64,000 nt of DNA, from the NCBI RefSeq assembly GCF_000189395.1, contig NZ_AEPB01000015.1, forward strand, positions 62,001-126,000. Direction: 5' to 3'. Each line of letters starts with the position of its first letter. Position 1 is the first letter of the stretch. Positions 16,817-23,406 of the stretch are shown piece after piece. Origin of the DNA: Planococcus donghaensis MPA1U2 (lineage in GTDB: Bacteria; Bacillota; Bacilli; Bacillales_A; Planococcaceae). A program made the translations under genes and the position numbers. Below the pieces are notes generated by a model. It saw only the letters and a list, made by a program, of their open reading frames with translations. It ran no database searches and was not told the DNA's origin.

Positions 16817-17896
16817 TCATTCAATAGCTATCAATTCTTTTGTAACGGTACCATCGAAATCTACTGATTTAACTTCGCCGAACCTTTCAACCATATAATA
16901 AACATGCCCTTTTTCTTGGAACTTAGGGTTAGGAGCGACCGTTACTTCTACAGCGTTGGTAAACGTTTGATACGCAGTTTTTACAGTTACTTTAGTCTTG
17001 GTGATTACACGTGGAGCTGAATATTCGGTATCTGTATACCAAGCTTGCCCAACTTTCACTGGATACATTAATTCCATGTACGACTCTGAATAGGGCAGGC
17101 CAAATGTATAGGTTTCATGCGTTTCCAACTCTAATGTATCTGTTAATAAAGAACCATCATCATGATAGATACTCCAAACAAAACCCATTTCCAATCCGTA
17201 GCGTGTAGGTACATAATTGTAGACATGGCGTTCTGTTCCATATTCGGTATTGTAAACGTAAGACTTTGTTTTATCCCGTAAATAAGATTGTGAAATGGTT
17301 GCGTCATTTTTAAATCTAGCTTCAAGGCCGCGTGCTAAAAATGCAGAAAACTGCCCACGCGTTACTTTTTCATTGGGCCGAAACGTTTTGTCTGGATAAC
17401 CAATGGTGATATTTGCTGCTAGAATTTGTTGAATAGGTTCATAGACAGGCATATTCGGCGAGATATCTGTAAAGCTAACACCTGCACGAAACGGTACAAC
17501 AAACAAGCGCGACAAGATAAACGTCATTTCAGCTCTCGTGATCGTGTTGTTTGGACGGTAAGTACCATCTGGATAACCATTGATTAACTTTGCTGTTGCT
17601 GCGGCTGCGATATATCCACTTGCTTGATGGGAAGCGGGGACATCTGAAAAATTTGTTGCGCGCTGTTTACTATCGAATCCCTTTAAACGGCCAATCATAA
17701 TAACTGCTTCTGCACGTGTCACGCCTACATCAGGGCGCATCGTACCATCGGGGTATCCTCTTAGCACATCGCGGTTAATGAGATAATTGATTTCGTCGTA
17801 AAACGGATGAGCTTTTGGTAAATCAGAAGCTGCGGCAACAGGAAATGCTAACGACAAAGTTAAGGTGAAACAAAGTATGGCCAATACCTTTTTCAA
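16817..17896 (-). CDS. Secreted protein with three S-layer homology domains
   Basis: 359 residues from a TTG at 17896 placed nine bases after GGAGGA; the GTG at 17905 is too close to that site. A signal peptide (cleavage near VAAAS, about residue 24) precedes three SLH domains (about 30-72, 84-131, 143-190), each with the GYPDGT/K-x-RP...TRxE/Q core that anchors proteins to pyruvylated secondary wall polymer. The remaining 165 residues form a beta-rich C-terminal domain that I do not recognise. It probably sits on the cell wall surface. It is transcribed alone. Confidence 0.87.
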   Translation of the reverse strand: MKKVLAILCFTLTLSLAFPVAAASDLPKAHPFYDEINYLINRDVLRGYPDGTMRPDVGVTRAEAVIMIGRLKGFDSKQRATNFSDVPASHQASGYIAAAATAKLINGYPDGTYRPNNTITRAEMTFILSRLFVVPFRAGVSFTDISPNMPVYEPIQQILAANITIGYPDKTFRPNEKVTRGQFSAFLARGLEARFKNDATISQSYLRDKTKSYVYNTEYGTERHVYNYVPTRYGLEMGFVWSIYHDDGSLLTDTLELETHETYTFGLPYSESYMELMYPVKVGQAWYTDTEYSAPRVITKTKVTVKTAYQTFTNAVEVTVAPNPKFQEKGHVYYMVERFGEVKSVDFDGTVTKELIAIE

Positions 17897-18106
17897 CTTG
17901 CTCACTCCTCCACGTTCGATTCACAGCCTTTAGCAACGAAGGTCGTTTTCAACTAGAGTGGCAGCAGTAGCAACTATTCTTTATTGTATACATACCCATA
18001 TTTTGGGAAGAGTAACAGAGAAACTTTAAAGAAAGCAGTTTTCGGAAAGAGAAATTTTTCTAGGGAATAATTTGTTTGTGTCCACTGAATTTTGTTGAAT
18101 TAACTT

Positions 18107-18120
18107 TTATCTAGAGATAA
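18107..18120. promoter_or_regulatory. Palindrome upstream of the Abi gene
   Basis: TTATCTAGAGATAA is a perfect 14-base palindrome, 66 bases before the likely start. It may be an operator. Confidence 0.3.
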
Positions 18121-18186
18121 GTATTTATTAAAAGTACTGCTTCACTTACAGTTAGTAATAAGAAGAATATGCAAAGGATGAGAAAT

Positions 18187-19137
18187 GTGAAAGATTTTGC
18201 TACTCACGAAGAGCAGCTAGAAATACTAGAGAAACGTGGTTTGAAAATAACTGATAAAATTGCAGCAACACGAATTTTATCGCGCGAAAATTATTATGCG
18301 TTAATCGATGGCTACAAAGAACCTTTTCTTGAACACGATATTCAGGTAAACCCGTATGGTTTAGAACGTTATCAAAAAGAGACTGAGTTTAATCACATTT
18401 ATGCGTTGCATCGTTTTGATCGAGATTTACGAATGTTAGTATTAAATGAACTATTAAAGTTCGAAAAAAATATAAAGTCGAAGTTAGCTTATCGCTTTTC
18501 TGAAAAATTTAAAGAAGCAGGTAGTTTTCTAGAGCCAGGCAATTATAGTGAAGATAACCAATATCATCATGAACGAGATCGAATTATATCGACACTTGCC
18601 AACTTAATCAAAAGCCATAAAAAACGCGACAAAGTAAGATATCCAGCCATTCGAGAGTTTTACGATAAACACAAAGATGTACCGCTTTGGGTTTTAGTTA
18701 ACTTTTTATCGCTTGGTCAGATTACACATTTTTATACGGTTATTGATGAACAATTGCGTGAGCAAATTGCCAGTGATTTTGCTCAGGAATACAGCGAACA
18801 ATACGAGTCGATGACTTTGAAAGCGACGGAGTTAGACGCTATTTTGCGCATTGTTTTTCCATATCGCAATAAATCAGCTCATGAAGAAATACTATACCGT
18901 TATCACCTAACACACCCGATAGAACTAGATGCATTAGAGACGCGATTGAAGATGGACAAAGGCAGCTTAAGTGGTGCTACAGTTTTTTCATTGCTATCAC
19001 TAGTCAAACTGACATCAACAAAAGGTGATTACGATCAGTTTTCACAAAAGCTAAGTCAATTAATCCAAGAACTTGAAGCGTCCGTTCAGACAAGAGCATT
19101 TACAAAAATTATGAAAGATGCTGGATTTAATAGATAA
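18187..19137 (+). CDS. Abi_2 family (AbiD/AbiF-like) abortive-infection protein
   Basis: 316 residues from the GTG at 18187, eight bases after AAAGGA; ATG codons at 18169 and 18178 are alternatives. The N-terminal pattern ILSRENYYALIDGYKEPF and the following LHRFDRDLRMLVLNELLKFEKNIKS are typical of Abi_2. Near residue 227 the sequence RNKSAH gives the R-x4-H motif of HEPN ribonucleases, so RNA cleavage is a reasonable inference. Family members stop phage growth by arresting the host. No toxin-antitoxin partner gene is visible; DUF1697 follows 17 bases later. Defence genes are otherwise absent from the window. Confidence 0.82.
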   Translation: MKDFATHEEQLEILEKRGLKITDKIAATRILSRENYYALIDGYKEPFLEHDIQVNPYGLERYQKETEFNHIYALHRFDRDLRMLVLNELLKFEKNIKSKLAYRFSEKFKEAGSFLEPGNYSEDNQYHHERDRIISTLANLIKSHKKRDKVRYPAIREFYDKHKDVPLWVLVNFLSLGQITHFYTVIDEQLREQIASDFAQEYSEQYESMTLKATELDAILRIVFPYRNKSAHEEILYRYHLTHPIELDALETRLKMDKGSLSGATVFSLLSLVKLTSTKGDYDQFSQKLSQLIQELEASVQTRAFTKIMKDAGFNR

Positions 19138-19154
19138 TCAGAAAGGGGACGCTA

Positions 19155-19694
19155 ATGAAGTATGTGGCATTGTTGCGAGGCATTAATGTAGGTGGAAAAA
19201 ACAAAGTAGAAATGAAAAAGCTAAAACAAGTATTTGAAGAAGCGGACATGACGAAAGTTACTACGTATATCAATTCTGGAAATGTCGTTTTTACTTCAAC
19301 AATCCATTCGAAAGAAACTGTAGCAAAAATTTTAGGAAAAGCGATTCTTAGTCATTTTGATTTGCAGATTCACGTATTAATCTATAGCTCAGCGGAGTTT
19401 CTTGAAATTGCACAATCGGTTCCAAAAAACTGGTCAAACGATCAACACATGAAAAGCGATGTATTGTTTTTATGGCAAGATGTAGACGACGAATCAGTAG
19501 TAAATCAACTAACCATCAAACCGGACATTGACCGTGTCAAATACGTACCGGGGGCAATTCTTTGGTCGGTTGATAAAGATTTGGTTACAAAGAGTGGGTT
19601 AAGCAAAATCGTAGGAACGGCTCTTTACCGGCGTATAACAGTTCGTAATGTAAATACGGTGAGAAAACTCGCGGCGTTATTAGCAAGCACATGA
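19155..19694 (+). CDS. DUF1697 domain protein
   Basis: 179 residues starting MKYVALLRGINVGGKNKVEM, the conserved opening of DUF1697; the ending GTALYRRITVRNVNTVRKL is the conserved C-terminal part. The family is widespread, cytoplasmic and without known activity. GAAAGGGG precedes the ATG. It lies 17 bases behind the Abi gene and may be cotranscribed, although this pairing is not known to be meaningful. Confidence 0.88.
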   Translation: MKYVALLRGINVGGKNKVEMKKLKQVFEEADMTKVTTYINSGNVVFTSTIHSKETVAKILGKAILSHFDLQIHVLIYSSAEFLEIAQSVPKNWSNDQHMKSDVLFLWQDVDDESVVNQLTIKPDIDRVKYVPGAILWSVDKDLVTKSGLSKIVGTALYRRITVRNVNTVRKLAALLAST

Positions 19695-19735
19695 AAATCC
19701 CGACTTCTATTGGAAAAGAAGTCGGGATTTTTTTA
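19693..19735. terminator. Bidirectional terminator between DUF1697 gene and mug
   Basis: Arms AAAATCCCGACTTCT and AGAAGTCGGGATTTTT serve both converging genes. Confidence 0.85.
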
Positions 19736-20239
19736 ACGATAATTATTCAAACCACTATAAATCTCGACAATGTCATGCAATTTCATCCGTACTAAACCGC
19801 TCGATGAAGGTGCAACATATTCAATAACACCTGGGACAACTGAATGTTGTTGGACGCCCCATGATACGGATTTTCTTTTACTAAATTGCTGATATACGCC
19901 TTTGCCAACAAAACAAACAGCTTTTGGACGAAACTGCCTAATTTTTTCTTTTAGCAATTTGGCACCTTCTGCGTATTCGTCTTTAGAAATTTCCGCTGCT
20001 TCTTTAGTTGGGCGTGCCACAATATTCGTTAAACCAAAACCCAGTTTTAGCAGTTCACGATTTTCTTCAGGTCGGTATTTCCGAGGAGTTAATCCAGCTT
20101 CATAGAGGATTTTCCAAAACCGGTTGTTTGGATTAGCGTAGTGAAAGCCGGTTTCAGAAGAGCGGATGCTCGGATTAAATCCGACAAACAAGATGTTCAA
20201 GTCTTTTTGCAAATGATCAGGAATCGGCTCTAGTTGCAA
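19733..20239 (-). CDS. mug: G/U mismatch-specific DNA glycosylase
   Basis: 168 residues. Motif 1 reads LFVGFNPSIRSSETGFHYANPNNRFW (about residues 14-39), equivalent to the GxNPG active-site loop of MUG/TDG; motif 2 near the C-terminus is APSSSGL (NPSGL in E. coli). It removes uracil or thymine opposite guanine in DNA. The start is a TTG at 20239 with AAAGGGGG about nine bases upstream; no ATG is available. It follows the TM2 gene by 15 bases and is probably cotranscribed. Confidence 0.87.
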   Translation of the reverse strand: MQLEPIPDHLQKDLNILFVGFNPSIRSSETGFHYANPNNRFWKILYEAGLTPRKYRPEENRELLKLGFGLTNIVARPTKEAAEISKDEYAEGAKLLKEKIRQFRPKAVCFVGKGVYQQFSKRKSVSWGVQQHSVVPGVIEYVAPSSSGLVRMKLHDIVEIYSGLNNYR

Positions 20240-20254
20240 AGTATAAAGCCCCCT

Positions 20255-20461
20255 TTAGCGTCTGCCGTGTTTTTCTTGAAAGCTTTCTTCAGATTGCAGA
20301 AGATATAAAATCCCTTCTATCAATCCAATAACTGCGGGTATCCCTGTCCAAAAGAACAGTAAGTAGAGAATACCCATACCCGGTTTGCCTAAATAAAATT
20401 TATGTGCCCCAAAATCTCCAAGAAATATGCCGAGTAGTCCGGCTGCTAATTTGCTTTTCAT
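20255..20461 (-). CDS. TM2 domain protein
   Basis: 68 residues with the TM2 core GIFLGDFGAHKFYLGKPGMGILYLLFFW (about 11-38): two membrane helices with a DFGxHxFYLG loop. Role unknown in bacteria. AAAGGATGAGG precedes the ATG. First gene of a likely two-gene unit with mug. Confidence 0.88.
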   Translation of the reverse strand: MKSKLAAGLLGIFLGDFGAHKFYLGKPGMGILYLLFFWTGIPAVIGLIEGILYLLQSEESFQEKHGRR

Positions 20462-20636
20462 TATTCCTCATCCTTTCGCTTCTATTCTAGTCTATTCCCT
20501 CTTTCGCAAATTTTAATGATAAAAATTAATATTGTTTCACTGCTTCCAACATACCCATTATTATTTAAGTATCACTAATAATTAACAATGGATATTTTTA
20601 GGTAGGGTAATTAGTCATAATTCATGCTTTTAAAAA

Positions 20637-20652
20637 ATGAAACCGTTATCAT
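20637..20652. promoter_or_regulatory. CcpA cre site upstream of alpha-glucosidase
   Basis: ATGAAACCGTTATCAT matches the catabolite-responsive element consensus WTGNAANCGNWNNCWW at every defined position. It is 55 bases before a TATACT -10-like sequence and about 305 before the alpha-glucosidase start. Carbon catabolite control of a glycoside hydrolase is expected. Confidence 0.65.
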
Positions 20653-20957
20653 TTATAAAACTTTAAAATATTAAGAGAATTTAGGTTTTATTGTTGTTAT
20701 AGCGGTTATACTGAAAGATATTAAAACGGAAGAAGGTGGTCACATCATCTAAAGTCCATAAAAATTTCGGTTTATTGTCTTGGTAATTTTTTGCGATTTC
20801 TGCTACACTATCAACTTGAAATTAATTTTCTGAAAAAATGTTGCTGGATGTTGGAATAGATAAAAGTTGAAATAGACACTCGAAGGTTTTCAGATTTAAT
20901 TTGCTGGTAAGGCGGTTTAATCGGAAGGGTGCCTGGGGTCTTTGTGAGGGATGAGTT
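20653..20957 (+). other. Long leader region of the alpha-glucosidase gene
   Basis: About 300 bases without a supported gene. A TATACT hexamer at 20707-20712 could be the -10 of a weak promoter, giving a leader of some 240 bases. I see no riboswitch consensus or strong terminator hairpin in it. Confidence 0.35.
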
Positions 20958-22571
20958 ATGAGTAGAAAATGGTGGAAAGAAGCAGTTGCCTACCAAGTGT
21001 ATCCAAGAAGTTTTAAGGATTCGAATAATGATGGTGTGGGCGATATAAATGGTGTGACGAGTAAGTTGGATTATTTGAAAGATCTCGGGATTGATGTAAT
21101 TTGGATTTGCCCAATGTACAAATCGCCGAATGACGATAATGGTTACGACATCAGTGATTATCAAGACATTATGAATGAGTTTGGAACAATGGAAGATTTT
21201 GATCGTTTGCTTGAAGAAGTCCATGCCCGTGAGATGAAGTTAATCATCGACTTGGTAATCAATCATACAAGTGATGAACACCCGTGGTTTATGGAGTCAC
21301 GCGCTTCAAAAGAAAACGACAAACGCGATTGGTATATTTGGAGCGATGAGCCAACCAATTGGGAAAGTATTTTTGGTGGTTCAGCATGGGAGTACGATCA
21401 AGAAACCAAACAATATTATTTGCATTTATTTTCTAAAAAGCAACCAGATTTAAATTGGGAAAATCCAGAAGTGCGAAAAGCATTGTACGATATGGTCAAT
21501 TGGTGGCTCGACAAAGGAATCGACGGCTTCCGTGTAGATGCCATTAGTCACATTAAAAAAGAGTTGAGCGATGTGGTGGACCCTGAACAAAACCTATATG
21601 TTCCAGCTTGGGAAAAAATGATGAATGTTAAAGGCATTCAGCCATTGCTTGCGGAACTACGTGACGAGACATTTGCGAAACATGACATCATGACAGTTGG
21701 CGAAGCAAATGGCGTTCAAGCAACTGACATTGACGAGTGGATTTCCGAGGATAATGGGAAATTCAATATGGTGTTTCAGTTTGAAAGTATGAGCTTATGG
21801 GATACAGATTCGACAACTGGGATCGATGTTCCGAAGTTAAAAGAAGTATTGACCAAATGGCAAAAAGCTGTCGAAGGTCACGGCTGGAACGCGTTATTTG
21901 TTGAAAATCATGACAAACCACGTATTGTTTCTTCGTGGGGGAACGATCAACAATATTGGCGGGAAAGCGCGACCGCGATTGCCTGCATGTACTTTTTCAT
22001 GCAAGGGACACCGTTTATTTATCAAGGACAAGAAATCGGTATGACCAATGCACCGTTTGATGAACTTGATCATTACAATGATATCCAAACCCATAGCCTT
22101 TACCACTTTAATCGTTCAGAAGGCATGGAACATGATGATGTAATGACTATCATCAAAGCGCAAAGTCGTGACCACTCACGAACGCCGATGCAATGGGACG
22201 CCAGCCCGAACGCTGGATTCTCGGATGCGGAACCGTGGTTACGCACTAATCCAAATTACGAAGAAATCAATGTAGCAGCACAGCTTCGCGATCCGCATTC
22301 GATTCTCTGGTTTTACCGCAAGATGATTTGGCTACGCAAGCAGCATGATGTTCTTATTTACGGAAACTATGAACTCCAAGACGTGGGGCATGAATCGATT
22401 TATGCGTATACGCGTACGAACGAAGAAAAAACAATATTGGTTATCACCAATTTGACAGAGTATCCATGTTACTGGGATGAACCGGAATCTGCAAACTGCA
22501 TATTACAAAATTATCAGCAACTTGATCCGAAACAGCTGCTTCCTTTTGAAGCACGCGTGTACGAATTGTAA
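20958..22571 (+). CDS. GH13 alpha-glucosidase (oligo-1,6-glucosidase/maltase type)
   Basis: 537 residues, a complete GH13_31 enzyme. Catalytic residues: nucleophile Asp194 (GFRVDAISH), acid/base Glu249 (TVGEANG), transition-state Asp319 (VENHDKPR). The opening AVAYQVYPRSFKDSNNDGVGD is classic. It hydrolyses the terminal glucose of short malto- or isomalto-oligosaccharides in the cytoplasm. The residue after the nucleophile is Ala195; in this family Val there goes with alpha-1,6 and smaller or polar residues with alpha-1,4 preference, so maltase-like activity is inferred. No sugar transporter is adjacent. GAGGG is seven bases before the ATG; cre upstream. Confidence 0.9.
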   Translation: MSRKWWKEAVAYQVYPRSFKDSNNDGVGDINGVTSKLDYLKDLGIDVIWICPMYKSPNDDNGYDISDYQDIMNEFGTMEDFDRLLEEVHAREMKLIIDLVINHTSDEHPWFMESRASKENDKRDWYIWSDEPTNWESIFGGSAWEYDQETKQYYLHLFSKKQPDLNWENPEVRKALYDMVNWWLDKGIDGFRVDAISHIKKELSDVVDPEQNLYVPAWEKMMNVKGIQPLLAELRDETFAKHDIMTVGEANGVQATDIDEWISEDNGKFNMVFQFESMSLWDTDSTTGIDVPKLKEVLTKWQKAVEGHGWNALFVENHDKPRIVSSWGNDQQYWRESATAIACMYFFMQGTPFIYQGQEIGMTNAPFDELDHYNDIQTHSLYHFNRSEGMEHDDVMTIIKAQSRDHSRTPMQWDASPNAGFSDAEPWLRTNPNYEEINVAAQLRDPHSILWFYRKMIWLRKQHDVLIYGNYELQDVGHESIYAYTRTNEEKTILVITNLTEYPCYWDEPESANCILQNYQQLDPKQLLPFEARVYEL

Positions 22572-22576
22572 AAATA

Positions 22577-22614
22577 AAATCTCCTTGTGCTCTTGAGCAC
22601 GAGGAGATTTTTTG
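22577..22614 (+). terminator. Terminator of the alpha-glucosidase gene
   Basis: AAATCTCCTT and GAGGAGATTT arms enclose an inner GTGCTC/GAGCAC stem; six T residues follow. Confidence 0.85.
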
Positions 22615-22639
22615 TGTAAACAGGCTTAATTTTGTAATT

Positions 22640-22765
22640 TGCAAACAAACCTCGCTATGGCGCAAACAAACTCACAGATAGCGCAAATAAAATCCGATAT
22701 CCCGCAAACAAACGATCCGACACCGCAAATAAACCCCATCATCCCGCAAGCAAACGCAAATCTAG
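22640..22765. repeat. Six-unit 21-bp direct repeat array with 11-base core
   Basis: Units begin at 22640, 22661, 22682, 22703, 22724 and 22745. Each has the core CGCAAAYAAAC (first base T in unit 1; AAAA ending in unit 3; G at position 6 in unit 6) followed by ten variable bases. The period is exactly 21 bases throughout, or two helical turns. The array lies between the alpha-glucosidase terminator and a minus-strand terminator and is not part of any convincing open frame. Units are far too short for CRISPR and no cas gene is near. Confidence 0.85.
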
Positions 22766-22807
22766 CTTGATTAGTCCTTGTGTAATCAAAAAAATCGCAT
22801 CAAAAAG

Positions 22808-22932
22808 ACAGAAAAAACCCACCTTGCCCGAGGGCAAGGTGGGTTTCGATAGTTTGCGGCGTTCCAAGCCACGCTCCACAACGTGTTCCTAAAAGGAGTG
22901 CTTGTCCGTCTTACGCAAACGAGCTCATCGCG
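22808..22932 (-). ncRNA. Candidate minus-strand small RNA with intrinsic terminator
   Basis: A minus-strand promoter (22939-22967) is followed by about 125 bases ending in a very strong hairpin with a T-run. The body (22852-22920) is closed by GTTTGCG pairing with CGCAAAC; inside, CAAGC pairs with GCTTG and CTCC with GGAG, which gives a compact branched fold. No open frame with a ribosome site is present. It does not match SRP, 6S, tmRNA, RNase P or a riboswitch consensus that I know. Confidence 0.5.
22815..22846 (-). terminator. Strong minus-strand terminator
   Basis: AAACCCACCTTGCCC pairs perfectly with GGGCAAGGTGGGTTT; on the minus strand the T-run continues, on the plus strand it does not. 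Confidence 0.8.
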
Positions 22933-22938
22933 TAGTTA

Positions 22939-22967
22939 ACAATAGAGTATTTGCTGCGATAAGTCAA
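22939..22967 (-). promoter_or_regulatory. Promoter of the candidate small RNA
   Basis: Minus strand: TTGACT, 17 bases, TATTGT. Confidence 0.5.
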
Positions 22968-23095
22968 CTTGTGGAATTTAAGATGTGTTTACACTTCAAT
23001 AATTACTCATGAGAAAAAGTTAGAAAAATAAATGAATTACATAAATAAGATGTATTTCATTGGGAAAAAGGTAATTCAGGACCTTTAAAATCTTT

Positions 23096-23140
23096 AAAAA
23101 CGAACTATTTTACATTTAATATAATTAAATGTTCGTAAAT
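23096..23140 (+). promoter_or_regulatory. Pair of inverted PurR boxes
   Basis: AAAAACGAACTAT (23096-23108) and, inverted, AATGTTCGTAAAT (23128-23140) each match the PurBox AWWWCCGAACWWT at 12 of 13 positions. Counted as 14-base boxes they are 17 bases apart, the spacing PurR uses in B. subtilis. They sit just before the -35 of the nucleosidase promoter. Confidence 0.75.
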
Positions 23141-23143
23141 GGG

Positions 23144-23172
23144 TTGACCGATTTTTTTCGCTTTGTTATAGT
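23144..23172 (+). promoter_or_regulatory. Sigma-A promoter of the riboswitch-nucleosidase unit
   Basis: TTGACC, 17 bases, TATAGT; transcription would start near 23179, just before the aptamer. Confidence 0.7.
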
Positions 23173-23196
23173 TGCCAAGTGATAAACATTATATCG

Positions 23197-23264
23197 CTCG
23201 TATATATTCGGTAATATGGTCCGAATGTTTCTACCAGGTTCCCTTTAAAGAACCGGACTACGAG
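23197..23264 (+). ncRNA. Guanine-class purine riboswitch aptamer
   Basis: P1 CTCGTA/TACGAG, then TAATATGG, TTTCTACC and GGACTACGAG in the order and spacing of the purine riboswitch. The J3/1 segment is GACTA, with C at the specificity position, indicating guanine or hypoxanthine rather than adenine (GATTA). P2 ATTCGG/CCGAAT and P3 GGTTC/GAACC are intact. Confidence 0.93.
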
Positions 23265-23323
23265 CTAAAGTTTTAATTGTTTGGCGTGTGTAGACTCTCC
23301 GACTCAATTTATGCTTTGGCTCC

Positions 23324-23363
23324 AAAGGTCCGACTGGTAGAAACTGGTCCTGGACCTTTTTTT
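23324..23363 (+). terminator. Riboswitch terminator (expression platform)
   Basis: AAAGGTCC and GGACCTTT are followed by T7. The loop segment CTGGTAGAAAC (23334-23344) is the exact complement of GTTTCTACCAG (23227-23237) in the aptamer core, giving a mutually exclusive antiterminator pairing. Confidence 0.85.
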
Positions 23364-23406
23364 GGTCCAATTGCCGAATTGAGCATACATCTAGGAGGAA
23401 ATTCAC

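Noticed and set aside
20653-20957. Riboswitch in the alpha-glucosidase leader
   Set aside because: No aptamer consensus and no convincing terminator/antiterminator pair were found.
22640-22765. CRISPR array
   Set aside because: Repeats of 11 bases and spacers of 10 are far below CRISPR size, the core has variants in half of the units, and no cas genes are present.
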